DNA from: Cupriavidus sp. WKF15 | GTDB lineage: Bacteria; Pseudomonadota; Gammaproteobacteria; Burkholderiales; Burkholderiaceae | Reading direction: 5' to 3' | Length of the DNA: 64,000 nucleotides | NCBI RefSeq assembly: GCF_029278605.1 | Contig: NZ_CP119572.1 | Span: 2,480,001-2,544,000, forward strand | Shown: positions 8,266-17,161 of the stretch, piece after piece | How positions within the stretch are numbered: position 1 is the stretch's first letter | Layout of the letters: every line of letters starts with the position of its first letter | The notes under the pieces: generated by a model | Databases searched by the model: none | What the model was told of the DNA's origin: nothing | The model's input: only the letters and a program-made list of their open reading frames with translations | Translations under genes and position numbers: made by a program

Positions 8266-8952
8266 ATGAAACTGCTGGTAGTGGAGGACGAGGCCAAGAC
8301 CGGTGAATACCTCCGGCAGGGCCTGACCGAGGCGGGCTTCGTGGTGGACCTGGCCGCCAACGGCCTGGACGGCCACCATCTGGCCATGAGCGAGGTCTAC
8401 GACCTGATCATCCTGGACGTGATGCTGCCCGACGTGGATGGCTGGCGCATCGTGCAGACGCTGCGCGCGGCCGACAACCGCGTTCCGGTGCTGTTCCTGA
8501 CCGCGCGCGACAGCGTGGCCGACCGCGTCAAGGGACTGGAACTCGGTGCGGACGACTACCTCGTCAAGCCGTTCGCCTTCGCCGAACTGCTGGCACGCGT
8601 GCGCACGCTGCTGCGCCGTGGCAGCGCGCAGGTGAGCGTGGAGCGCGTGCAGGTCGGCGACCTGGTGCTGGACCTGGCGCGCCGGCGCGCATCGCGCGGC
8701 GGGCGCCGCATCGTGCTGACCAGCAAGGAGTTCTCGCTGCTGGAATTGCTGGTGCGCCGGCGCGGCGAGGTGTTGCCGCGCTCGCTGATCGCCTCGCAGG
8801 TGTGGGACATGAATTTCGACAGCGACAGCAATGTCATCGATGTCGCCATCCGCCGATTGCGCGCCAAGATCGACGACGATTTCGACACCAAGCTGATCCA
8901 GACCGTACGCGGCATGGGATACGTGCTCGAAGACCCCGAGGAAGCGGCGTGA
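8266..8952 (+). CDS. copR: Copper response regulator CopR
   Basis: 228 residues, OmpR family. The receiver domain has the acidic pocket (VVEDEAK), phospho-acceptor region [13 protein letters not shown] near Asp52, and KPFAFAEL near Lys102. The winged-helix C-terminus ends [11 protein letters not shown]. The ATG at 8266 is chosen for its AAGGAAAG ribosome-binding site and because receivers start MKLLVVEDE. It overlaps copS (TGATGG) and presumably activates copABCD when CopS senses periplasmic copper. Confidence 0.92.
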   Translation: MKLLVVEDEAKTGEYLRQGLTEAGFVVDLAANGLDGHHLAMSEVYDLIILDVMLPDVDGWRIVQTLRAADNRVPVLFLTARDSVADRVKGLELGADDYLVKPFAFAELLARVRTLLRRGSAQVSVERVQVGDLVLDLARRRASRGGRRIVLTSKEFSLLELLVRRRGEVLPRSLIASQVWDMNFDSDSNVIDVAIRRLRAKIDDDFDTKLIQTVRGMGYVLEDPEEAA

Positions 8953-10409
8953 TGGGCGACGCGATGCGGCGCTTCTCGCTGACGACGCGCCTGACCGCGC
9001 TGTTCTGCCTGTCGTCGGCTGGCGTGCTGCTGGGGCTCGGCATCCTGATCGCGACAGCCATGGACCGGCATTTCGCGGAAGAGGACTTTGCGAGCCTGGG
9101 CGACAACGTCCGCCTGATCCAGCGGATCGCCACCGAGAACGCCTCGGCGTCGATGCCCGAGCAACTGGCCCTGGCGCTGGAGCACCATCCCGGCTTCATC
9201 GCCCACGTCAGCGCGGCCGACGGCCGGACCCTGTACACCAGCCACGGCTTCGATTTCCAGACCGCGCTTGGCACCGCCGCGGTTCTGCCGGCCGGGCGCG
9301 AGAACTTTGTCTGGGAACAGGATGGCAAGAGCTACCGGGGCCTGCGCGCCACCGCGCAAGCCACGGGCGGGCTGGCGGCGCCACTGACCATCGTGGTCGG
9401 CATGGACACCGAGATCCATGCGCATTTCATGCGTGCATTCCGTCGTTCGCTGGTCTTCTACGTCGCGCTGGCCGCGCTGGCCAGCGGCCTGCTCGGCTGG
9501 TGGGCCGCCCGGCGCGGGCTGGCACCGCTGCGCACCATGGCCACGCGCGCACGCGCCGTGACCGCGCACAAGCTCGACGCGCGCATGCCGGTGGAAGCGG
9601 TGCCGGTGGAAATGGCGGACCTGGCGGCGACGCTGAATGCGATGCTGGAGCGCTTGCAGCGCGATTTCGAACGACTCTCCGAGTTCTCGTCCGACCTTGC
9701 GCATGAACTGCGTACGCCGCTTACCAACCTGATGACGCAGACGCACGTCGTGCTCTCGCAACCGCGCGCGGCAGAAAAGTACCGCGATGTGCTGGCATCG
9801 AACGCCGAAGAACTCCAGCGCCTGACGCGCATGGTGTCGGACATGCTCTACCTGGCCCAGATGGAACACGGTCTCACCCTGCCCTGCGCCGAGCCGATCG
9901 ACGCGGCGGTCGAAGTCCATGCGCTGTTCGAGTTCTACGAAGCACTGGCCGAGGACAAGCACGTGCGCCTGGCGTCGCGCGGCGAGGGGCGCTTCGTGGG
10001 CGACAGGCTGATGCTGCGCCGCGCGCTCAGCAACTTGCTGTCCAACGCCCTGCGCTATACGCCGCCGGGCGGCAGCATCACGGTGGAAATCGATGACGGT
10101 GCCGATGGGGTCGCCATTGCCGTGGAGAATGAAGGCCAGGAAATCCGGCCGGACTTGCTGCCCGTGATCTTCGACCGCTTCTCGCGCGGCGACAGGTCTC
10201 GCGTCCGTCCGGAGTCGGACAGCGTGGGACTGGGATTGTCGATCACGCGCGCGATCATGGCCGCGCATGGGGGAACCATCGCCGTGCAGTCGGCGGGTGG
10301 CAAGACACGCTTTACGCTCACCTTCCGGCGGCAGGCGGCGCCAGCCACGGCGGCGGCGTGTGCCGTCATTCGCTCGCCGTCAGCAGGCGGTACGCGTCGT
10401 CTTCCGTGA
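8952..10409 (+). CDS. copS: Copper sensor histidine kinase CopS
   Basis: 485 residues with two membrane segments (about residues 13-35 and 165-185) bracketing a periplasmic sensor domain, then a HAMP region, the phospho-acceptor block SSDLAHELRTPLTN near residues 245-258, the N box NLLSNALRYTPPGG and the G boxes (VGLGLSITRAI). It matches the CusS/CopS heavy-metal sensor kinases. Its last 44 bases overlap the convergent HExxH gene, which gives a low-complexity tail (TAAACAVIRSPSAGGTRR) outside the kinase domain. Confidence 0.92.
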   Translation: MGDAMRRFSLTTRLTALFCLSSAGVLLGLGILIATAMDRHFAEEDFASLGDNVRLIQRIATENASASMPEQLALALEHHPGFIAHVSAADGRTLYTSHGFDFQTALGTAAVLPAGRENFVWEQDGKSYRGLRATAQATGGLAAPLTIVVGMDTEIHAHFMRAFRRSLVFYVALAALASGLLGWWAARRGLAPLRTMATRARAVTAHKLDARMPVEAVPVEMADLAATLNAMLERLQRDFERLSEFSSDLAHELRTPLTNLMTQTHVVLSQPRAAEKYRDVLASNAEELQRLTRMVSDMLYLAQMEHGLTLPCAEPIDAAVEVHALFEFYEALAEDKHVRLASRGEGRFVGDRLMLRRALSNLLSNALRYTPPGGSITVEIDDGADGVAIAVENEGQEIRPDLLPVIFDRFSRGDRSRVRPESDSVGLGLSITRAIMAAHGGTIAVQSAGGKTRFTLTFRRQAAPATAAACAVIRSPSAGGTRRLP

Positions 10410-10725
10410 TCTTGAGCCGGTAGCTGGTTGCCAGCAGGCGCGCCAGGGTGCGCGCCGCGCCGGGCTGACTGTGCCGCAGTTGCTCGCGATAGGCCTCGAC
10501 CTCATAGCGCAACCGCCAGCGGCGGCTGAGCAGATAGCGCACACCCATCAGGCCCCAGCTGCGCCAGAACTGGCGCACGTGCACCTTCTCATGCTCGATC
10601 AGCGCGTGGCTGGCACCGGGGCGCAACAGGATCAGCGGCCCTGGCGTGAAGCCGTCAAACCCGCGCGGCACCAGCCAGCGGGTTTCGATCATCAGGCACA
10701 GAGGGGAGCGGCAATAGCGGACCAT
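10366..10725 (-). CDS. Small conserved hypothetical protein with an HExxH motif
   Basis: 119 residues. The sequence ALIEHEKVHVRQFW near residues 41-54 contains HEKVH, the zinc-peptidase HExxH signature, and an E-AY pair (YEVEAYREQ) lies about 30 residues later where a third ligand could sit. There is no clear signal peptide; the N-terminus is a short hydrophobic beta-like stretch. The ATG at 10725 is used because the longer frame begins in low-complexity sequence. The 3' end overlaps copS by 44 bases. A minimal metallopeptidase is possible but unproven. Confidence 0.65.
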   Translation of the reverse strand: MVRYCRSPLCLMIETRWLVPRGFDGFTPGPLILLRPGASHALIEHEKVHVRQFWRSWGLMGVRYLLSRRWRLRYEVEAYREQLRHSQPGAARTLARLLATSYRLKITEDDAYRLLTASE

Positions 10726-10756
10726 GGCACCAGCATAGCGCGAACCGCCCCGGGGT

Positions 10757-11550
10757 TCACGCTGCGGCGCGCAGAGCTTCGTGCGGCGGCTGGATGAGCG
10801 GCGCGCTGCCGCGCGAGCGGCCCGAGCTGAGATAGCCCGCAATCGAATCCTGCTTCACTTCGCCAAGGTACGCGCCGCCTGCGTCCAGCACCGGCAGCCA
10901 GCTCGTGTTGTGCTGGTACATGCGCGACAGCAGGATGCGCAGATGCTCGTCGGATGTGGCCGTGGCGGGAAACGCACGCATCGCGTCGCGGCAGAGGCCG
11001 CTGCCCGCGCGCGCATCACGGCGCGTGACGTAGCCAAGCGCGCGCTGTGCATCGTCGACCACCGGCAGGTGGCGCACGTCGGCGTCGTCCATCACGCCGA
11101 GCGCGTCGGACAGCGCCATGTCCGGCCGGCAGCTCGGCGGCATGGTGGCCGCATCGCCGGCGCTCACGAGCAGCAGGCGCTTGAGCGTGTTGTCGTGGCC
11201 GACAAAGGCCTGCACGAACGCATCGGCCGGATGCGCCAGCAGCGCGTCCGGATGATCGAACTGCACCAGCTTGCCGCGCCGGAACACCGCCACCTTGCTG
11301 GCCAGCTTGATGGCCTCGTCGATATCGTGCGAGACCATGATCACGGTCTTGCCAAGCTGGCGCTGCATCTGCAGGAATTCGTTCTGGATGCTTTCGCGAT
11401 TGATCGGATCGACCGCGCCGAAGGGCCGGACGGCCCGAGGAACACGCAGATTTCCCCGCGCGGCACCGTCAGCGAGACAGCATCCACGGCCCGCACTTCA
11501 GTGCCATCCTTCTGCGGGAAGGCCTTGGTGAGTTGGTCGAGTTCGATCAT
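10757..11550 (-). pseudogene. Osmoprotectant ABC ATPase (OsmV/OpuCA-like) with internal deletion
   Basis: Two frames belong to one gene. From the ATG at 11550 the product reads MIELDQLTKAFPQKDGTEV up to CVFLGPSG at residue 42, exactly where the Walker A lysine loop should follow. The other frame resumes at FGAVDPINRES near 11422, which normally follows Walker B, and runs through the H-loop VSHDIDEA and two C-terminal CBS-like domains. About 120 residues, including Walker A, the Q loop, signature and Walker B, are missing at a junction near 11420-11428, with a frame change. The protein cannot hydrolyse ATP. Confidence 0.8.
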
Positions 11551-12188
11551 AGTCGGATTCCTTTAATCACGTCGCGGCGCGTGAACGGCAGCCTGTACCG
11601 GGCCTTGAGCGGGCCCAGGCCATCCGGCCGTGCGGCGAATTCCATATCCACTGCGAACGGATGTTGCGCGCCCTCGCCGCCCTTGCGCATCTTCTCTGCA
11701 TAGGCCGACAGCGTGGTCACGCCGCTCGCCCGCGCACGCGCCTTCGGCATGGCCAGCGCATAGGTGTTGTTGATGCCCGACGGCTCCAGCCAGACCAGGC
11801 CGCGGGCCGCGTCCAGCGCCTTTACGCGGGCGTAGCTCTCCTTCGCGTCGAGCTTTTCCTCGACCTTGTTGAAGACGATCAGCGCGGTGCCGGTGTAGTC
11901 CCACACCACGTCGAGCTGGCCGCTCTCCAGGGCCTGGCGCATCAGCGTGCTGCCCAGGCCCGCGGTCAGCTCGGTGCCGATGCCCTTGGCGCGCAGGTAC
12001 TGCGACGTCAGCGACGACAGGATCAGCTGCTCGGTGAAATTCTTGCCGCCTACGCGCACCGGCACGGCTTCGGCCGCGGGCGCCTGCGCGCGGGCCGGCG
12101 CGGAACTCAGCAGCACGGCGGCGAGCACGGTGCCCACCAGCATGAAGGCCCAGAAGGCGCGGCGTTCGCGGTCTCGTTTCGGTTCCAT
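11547..12188 (-). pseudogene. Glycine betaine/choline-type binding protein, C-terminally truncated
   Basis: 213 residues where family members have roughly 300. The start is good: GGGAGGAG ribosome-binding site, membrane/signal segment ending ARAQ, then VRVGGKNFTEQLILSSL, the hallmark of OpuCC/OsmX/YehZ proteins. The match ends at RYRLPFTRRDV and is replaced by IKGIRL and a stop that overlaps the ATPase start. The last lobe, which closes over the ligand, is absent. It sits between the broken permease and broken ATPase of the same operon. Confidence 0.75.
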
Positions 12189-12211
12189 TCGATTCTCCTC
12201 CCGGCCGCCAT

Positions 12212-12595
12212 TCATCGCGCCAGGCCCCGGCGGCGCAGGTACAGGTTGCCGGCGCCGGCAAAGAGCGCGTCCAGCGCCAGCGCCAGCAGCGCGGTGGCGG
12301 CGGCGCCGAGCAGCAGCAACGGCTGGTTGTTCAGGTAGATGCCCGGGAAGATCAGTTCGCCGAGGCTGTTGGCGCCGATCAGGAACGACAGCGGCACGGT
12401 GCCCACGTTGATCACCAGGCTGATGCGGATGCCCGCCAGCATCACCGGCAGCGCATTCGGCAGCTCCACGCGCAGCAGCCGCTGGCACGGCGTCATGCCG
12501 ATGCCGCGCGCGGCTTCGCGCAGCGTGGGCGAGACGTTGCGCAGCGCCGCGAATCGAAAGCGGATAAAAAACCACTTTCCGTTCGCGGAAAACAA
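12212..12595 (-). pseudogene. Osmoprotectant ABC permease, N-terminally truncated
   Basis: The conserved part begins near 12556 (ALRNVSPTLREAARGIGM) and continues through the EAA loop, GIRISLVINVGTVPLSFLIG and the final helices to LYLRRRGLAR. This is the C-terminal half of an OpuCB/YehY-type permease; about 100 N-terminal residues are missing. The first dozen residues of the open frame (MFSANGKWFFIRFR) come from unrelated sequence that contains a terminator-like hairpin. Stop and the next gene region overlap, so this was one operon. Confidence 0.75.
12566..12591 (-). terminator. Rho-independent terminator on the minus strand
   Basis: Minus-strand TTTCCG, CGAA loop, CGGAAA, then GTGG and six T residues. 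It lies directly before the conserved part of the truncated permease and ends the transcription unit that starts near 12917. It belongs to that unit rather than to the ABC operon. Confidence 0.6.
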
Positions 12596-12601
12596 TATGG
12601 G

Positions 12602-12865
12602 CTAGGCGGCCGTGAGTTGGGGGAGCCGCCGTCCCGGTTCAGATTGCATTGCCGCCATGACCGGCACGATTGCCGGCGGACGGGCTTTTGGACTTCCACA
12701 CCATGGGTGGGAAGCCCAGTTGACGGGATGCCGCGGCGTCGCTCGCGGCGCACCCCTGAAGCGGCGCACCCGGGTCGGTTGATTACCGGAAGGCAGGTGG
12801 CCAGGGCAGCGCTGAAAGTGAAGAGGTCGACGCGCCGCCGAATTCGTCGGGCCGTTGCCAGACAA
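12602..12865 (-). other. Possible short transcription unit or small ORF of unknown function
   Basis: Minus-strand frame of 87 codons with a TTG start and no recognised domain, Pro/Arg/Ala-rich (ends EPGRRLPQLTAA). What makes it notable is its setting: a strong promoter lies at 12924-12952 and a terminator at 12566-12591, bounding a transcript of about 350 bases. It may be a small RNA or a small protein. Composition alone does not favour coding. Confidence 0.3.
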
Positions 12866-12923
12866 GGCCTGGCGGCTTAGCCAGGCAAGTCAATCCACAG
12901 CAACGGATGACAAAGAGAGCGCT

Positions 12924-12952
12924 ATTATACGTATCTTCATCGATCTTGTCAT
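12924..12952 (-). promoter_or_regulatory. Sigma-70 promoter on the minus strand
   Basis: Minus-strand ATGACA, 17-base spacer, perfect TATAAT; start expected near 12917. It points away from the pirin gene and toward the 12.6 kb unit. The plus-strand remainder of the gap (about 12953-13225) shows no other feature. Confidence 0.55.
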
Positions 12953-13225
12953 TTCCGCCTATCCAGCCACCTTCCGGACGGGTTTTTAGCCCTGCTCGAA
13001 AGACGTGCGCGCACCCCGCTGCGGAACCGGCATAAGTGGCTCCGACCGTTGCCGTGCTGGCTTGAATCCGCAGATATTGCGCGCATGGATAGAACAATGT
13101 GTTGCCTGCGCGCCCTCTACTCTTTCGCGGCCAAACCTCTACATTGTCGGTGTAGCTGAACACGACGCGGCCCGATGCAGGCAGCAGCAATGCCCGCCAG
13201 ACGGCCCGCCAACCGGAGAAAGTTC

Positions 13226-14155
13226 ATGGACACCCGCAACCCTCTCACCACCGTTCCGGCCACCGCCCAGGAATCCGTGCAGCGCTCCCGCACCGTGGAC
13301 CGTGTCGTGCGCGGCATCGCCACCTCGGACGGCGCCGGCGTCAAGCTGACGCGCGTGCTGACGCAGAACCTGCAGCGCCGGCTGGACCCGTTCCTGATGC
13401 TCGATGCCTTCGGCACCGACAGCAAGGACGACTACATCGGCGGCTTCCCCGATCACCCGCATCGCGGCTTCGAGACCATCACCTACATGCTGGCCGGCCG
13501 CATGCGCCACCGTGACAGCGCCGGCAATGAGGGCCTGCTCGAAAACGGCGGCGCGCAGTGGATGGTGGCGGGCGCCGGCGTGGTGCACTCGGAAATGCCC
13601 GAGCAGGAAGACGGCCGCATGGAAGGCTTCCAGCTCTGGCTGAACCTGCCCGCGGCGGACAAGATGACCGCCCCGTGGTACCGCGACATGCCCGCCGCCT
13701 CGATCCCGACCGTGGCGCTGGACAACGGCGGCACCGTGCGCGTGCTGGCCGGAGCCTCGCACGGCGTGTCCGGCGCGGTAACGCGCCCGGTGACGGAACC
13801 GGTCTACCTTGACGTGCACCTTCCTGCCGGCCAACAGTTCCGGCAGGCGCTGCCGGCCGGGCACAACGCCTTCGTCTATGTGTACCGGGGCGAGGTGTCG
13901 ATCGGTGAAGGCAGCGAGAAGGCGGTGGTCGAGTCGCAGCGCATGGGCGTGCTCGACAACGCCAGCACGGCAGATGGCGTGATCGTCAGCGCCGAAGCCG
14001 ATGCCCACTTCCTGCTGATCGCCGGACAGCCGCTGGGCGAGCCGATCGCCCAGTATGGGCCGTTCGTGATGAACACGCAGGAGCAGATCTACCAGACGCT
14101 GGCGGATTTCCGCGACGGGCGTTTTGCGACGATCCCGGCTGCTACCGGGGCCTGA
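13226..14155 (+). CDS. Pirin family protein
   Basis: 309 residues of the cupin-fold pirin family. The N-terminal cupin shows the metal-binding block DHPHRGFETITYML near residues 75-89 and the later GGAQWMVAGAGVVHSE near 110-125, supplying the usual three His and one Glu. A C-terminal pirin domain follows (PAGHNAFVYVYRGEVSIG). Bacterial pirins have been linked to quercetinase activity or redox sensing; no substrate can be assigned. The ATG at 13226 follows a CGGAGAAAG ribosome-binding site. A second, different pirin lies at 53 kb. Confidence 0.88.
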   Translation: MDTRNPLTTVPATAQESVQRSRTVDRVVRGIATSDGAGVKLTRVLTQNLQRRLDPFLMLDAFGTDSKDDYIGGFPDHPHRGFETITYMLAGRMRHRDSAGNEGLLENGGAQWMVAGAGVVHSEMPEQEDGRMEGFQLWLNLPAADKMTAPWYRDMPAASIPTVALDNGGTVRVLAGASHGVSGAVTRPVTEPVYLDVHLPAGQQFRQALPAGHNAFVYVYRGEVSIGEGSEKAVVESQRMGVLDNASTADGVIVSAEADAHFLLIAGQPLGEPIAQYGPFVMNTQEQIYQTLADFRDGRFATIPAATGA

Positions 14156-14202
14156 ACCCCGCCTGCCACGGCCCTCGCGCCAGGGCCCCGAAGCGCTTCA
14201 GA

Positions 14203-14235
14203 CCGCCGCCCTCCGAAAGGAGAGCGGCGGTTTTT
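14203..14235 (+). terminator. Rho-independent terminator after the pirin gene
   Basis: CCGCCGCCCTCC, GAAA loop, GGAGAGCGGCGG with one bulge, followed by TTTTTC. It ends the pirin gene. The following 180 bases up to the ABC operon contain a TATAAT at 14332-14337 but no clear -35. Confidence 0.85.
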
Positions 14236-14419
14236 CTTTGCCATCCCCGGCATGCGACTTGCAACCACCCGCCAACCGTTGCGGCGCTTGGACAAACCCC
14301 GGAAACCAGCCGCCACGGAGCCACGCACTTATATAATTCTTAACCAATATCGTGCATCACGAAATCATGATGAATGCTGCAATGCGTCGCGGCGATGCTG
14401 CGCCACGCACTGCTGCTGA

Positions 14420-16042
14420 ATGCCTGCCTTCCACGTTGCTGCCATAACAACCCGAGCCGCCTCAGTGACATCACAACACCCTCCCAGGCTGGCGCTAGCC
14501 CATATCAGCAAGCGCTATCCCGGCGTCATCGCGAACGATGACATCAGCCTCAGCGTCGCCCCCGGCGAAATCCACGCCGTTCTGGGCGAAAACGGAGCCG
14601 GCAAATCCACCCTGATGAAGATCATCTTCGGCGCGGTCCGCCCGGACGCCGGCGAGATGCACTTCAACGGGGCGCCGGTTACGATCAACAGCCCGCACGA
14701 CGCCCGCAACCTGGGCATTGCCATGGTGTTCCAGCATTTCTCGCTGTTCGACACCCTGACCGTGACCGAGAACATCGCGCTGGGCCTGCCTGGCGGCCGC
14801 CAGGGCGCGGGCAGCAGCATGAAGCAGCTGGCCGAGCGCATCCGCGCCACCGCCGAGCGTTATGGCCTGCCGCTGGAACCGAACCGCCATGTCCATACGC
14901 TGTCGGTCGGCGAGCGGCAGCGCGTGGAGATCGTGCGCGCGCTGCTGGCCAACCCGCAGCTGCTGATCCTGGACGAGCCGACCTCGGTGCTGACGCCGCA
15001 AGCCGTGGAAACGCTGTTCGTCACGCTGCGCCAGCTCGCGACCGAAGGCACCAGCATCCTCTACATCAGCCACAAGCTCGACGAAATCCGTGCGCTCTGC
15101 CATCACGCCACCGTGATGCGCATGGGCAAGGTCACCGGCGTGTGCGACCCCCGCCAGGAAAGCGCGGCCTCGCTGTCGCGCCTGATGATCGGCGGCGAGC
15201 CGCCGCGCGAAGCGCGCGTGACCGCGCAGCGCGGCGAGGTGCGCCTGAGCGTGCAGGAACTGTCGCTGCCGCGCGCGCATGCGTTCGCGACCGAGCTGCA
15301 GCGCATCTCGCTCGACGTGCACGCCGGCGAGATCGTCGGCATTGCCGGCGTATCGGGCAACGGTCAGCAGGAGCTGCTGGCCGCGCTGTCCGGGGAAGAC
15401 ACGCGCGTGGAAGCCGCCTCGGTGCGGCTCGCGGGCAAGCCGGTCGGCCGGCTCGATGCGCGCCAGCGGCGGCGCGCGGGGCTGGCCTTCGTGCCGGAAG
15501 AGCGGCTCGGGCGCGGCGCGGTGCCCGGCATGAGCCTGGCAACGAATACGCTGCTGTCGCACCAGACACCTCCATACGTACGCAACGGCATGATCTCGCC
15601 GAAGGCGGCGGCCGGCCTGGCCACTTCGATCATCAGCCGCTTCCGCGTGAAAGCGAGCGGGCCCGACGCGCTGGCCCGCAGCCTGTCCGGCGGCAACCTG
15701 CAGAAATTCATCGTCGGCCGCGAGATCGAAAGCGGACCCAAGGTGCTGATCGTCGCGCAGCCGACCTGGGGCGTCGATGTCGGCGCCGCCGCGCAGATCC
15801 ACAACGAGATCCTCGCGCTCAAGGCCACCGGCTGCGCGATCCTGGTGGTCTCGGAAGAACTCGACGAGCTGTTCGCGATCTGCGACCGGCTGCACGTCAT
15901 CGCCAAGGGCCACCTGTCGCCATCGATCCCGGCCGAGACCGCCACGCGCGAACAGATCGGCCTGTGGATGAGCGGCCTGTGGGAAGGCGGTCCGGCGCAG
16001 TCGCGCGACGCCCACGCAGCGGAGGTGGCCAGCCATGGCTGA
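14420..16042 (+). CDS. Nucleoside-type ABC transporter ATPase (two NBDs)
   Basis: 540 residues with two ABC domains. The first has a full Walker A (GENGAGKST near residue 55), signature LSVGERQRVEI and Walker B LLILDEPTSVLTP. The second has the degenerate P-loop GVSGNGQQE, the signature LSGGNLQKFIVGRE and Q in place of the Walker B acidic pair region (VAQPTWGVDVG), as normal for the BMP/sugar family. With two permeases and a BMP binding protein it forms a complete importer, probably for purine or pyrimidine nucleosides. ATG at 14420 is used; a GTG at 14465 is an alternative. Confidence 0.9.
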   Translation: MPAFHVAAITTRAASVTSQHPPRLALAHISKRYPGVIANDDISLSVAPGEIHAVLGENGAGKSTLMKIIFGAVRPDAGEMHFNGAPVTINSPHDARNLGIAMVFQHFSLFDTLTVTENIALGLPGGRQGAGSSMKQLAERIRATAERYGLPLEPNRHVHTLSVGERQRVEIVRALLANPQLLILDEPTSVLTPQAVETLFVTLRQLATEGTSILYISHKLDEIRALCHHATVMRMGKVTGVCDPRQESAASLSRLMIGGEPPREARVTAQRGEVRLSVQELSLPRAHAFATELQRISLDVHAGEIVGIAGVSGNGQQELLAALSGEDTRVEAASVRLAGKPVGRLDARQRRRAGLAFVPEERLGRGAVPGMSLATNTLLSHQTPPYVRNGMISPKAAAGLATSIISRFRVKASGPDALARSLSGGNLQKFIVGREIESGPKVLIVAQPTWGVDVGAAAQIHNEILALKATGCAILVVSEELDELFAICDRLHVIAKGHLSPSIPAETATREQIGLWMSGLWEGGPAQSRDAHAAEVASHG

Positions 16043-17144
16043 GATGCGCTCGCTCCTGCCCCGCTCCCCCATCACGCTGGCGCCGCGCGGCCTGCCGTCG
16101 CGGAGCATGGCCTATGCCTCGCCGGTGATCGCGCTCGCGCTCACGCTGCTGTTCGGCGCGCTGCTGTTCCTGGCGCTCGGCAAGGACCCGATGGCCGCGC
16201 TCAAGGTGTTCCTCGCGGATCCGCTCCGGGACAAGCGCGCCATTGGCGAAGTCCTGCTCAAGACCGTGCCGCTGGTGCTGTGCGCGCTGGGCCTGTCGGT
16301 CTGCTACCGCGCCAATGTGTGGAACATCGGCGCGGATGGCCAGCTTATCGCCGGCGGCATTTTCGCGGGTGCCACGGTGCTGTTCTTCGATGTGCCAGGC
16401 CAGACGCTGAACGGAACCGTCGTGCTGATGCTGGCTTCGCTCGCGGGCGTGATCGGCGGCATGGCCTGGGCGTCGATCACGGCGCTGCTCAAGGACCGCT
16501 TCAACGCCAACGAGATCCTGGTCTCGCTGATGCTCACGTACATCGCGCAGCAGCTCATGCTATGGGTCGTCAATGGACCGCTCAAGGATCCCAACGGCAT
16601 GAACTTTCCGCAGTCCAGGGTGTTCTCGTCCGAATACCTGCTGCCGAACCTGATGTCCGGCTCGCGCCTGCATGCGGGCTTTGCGGTGATGCTGGTGCTG
16701 GTCGCGGTGATGACGGTGTTCGTTTTCCGCAGCTTCGCCGGCTACCGCCTGCAGGTCGGCGGCACCGCGCCGGCCGCCGCGCGCTATGCCGGCTTTTCAT
16801 CGCGCAGCGCGCTGTGGAGCGCCCTGCTGATCTCGGGCGCCACCGCGGGCCTGGCCGGCGCGTTCGAAGTCACCGGCCCGATCGGCCAGCTGCTGCCGTC
16901 GATCTCGCCTGGCTACGGCTTCACGGCCATCATCGTCGCGTTCGTCGGCCGCCTGCACCCGGTCGGCACCGTGTTCGGCGGCATCATGATGTCGCTGTTC
17001 TATATCGGCGGCGAGATGGCGCAATCGCGGCTGGGCTTGCCGTCGGCCATCGGCTGGGTGTTCCAGGGCATGCTGCTGTTCTTCCTGCTGGCCTGCGACA
17101 CCCTCATCGAAAACCGCCTGCGCTGGCGCGCCACGGCAGCCTGA
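16035..17144 (+). CDS. Nucleoside-type ABC transporter permease 1
   Basis: 369 residues, about nine hydrophobic segments, branched-chain/nucleoside permease family (BPD_transp_2). Blocks such as YRANVWNIGADGQLIAGGI near residues 95-113 and the end SRLGLPSAIGWVFQGMLLFF are typical of YufP-like permeases. It overlaps the ATPase gene by 8 bases, so the two are translationally coupled. Confidence 0.9.
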   Translation: MAEMRSLLPRSPITLAPRGLPSRSMAYASPVIALALTLLFGALLFLALGKDPMAALKVFLADPLRDKRAIGEVLLKTVPLVLCALGLSVCYRANVWNIGADGQLIAGGIFAGATVLFFDVPGQTLNGTVVLMLASLAGVIGGMAWASITALLKDRFNANEILVSLMLTYIAQQLMLWVVNGPLKDPNGMNFPQSRVFSSEYLLPNLMSGSRLHAGFAVMLVLVAVMTVFVFRSFAGYRLQVGGTAPAAARYAGFSSRSALWSALLISGATAGLAGAFEVTGPIGQLLPSISPGYGFTAIIVAFVGRLHPVGTVFGGIMMSLFYIGGEMAQSRLGLPSAIGWVFQGMLLFFLLACDTLIENRLRWRATAA

Positions 17145-17161
17145 GCGGAGCTACGTACAAC

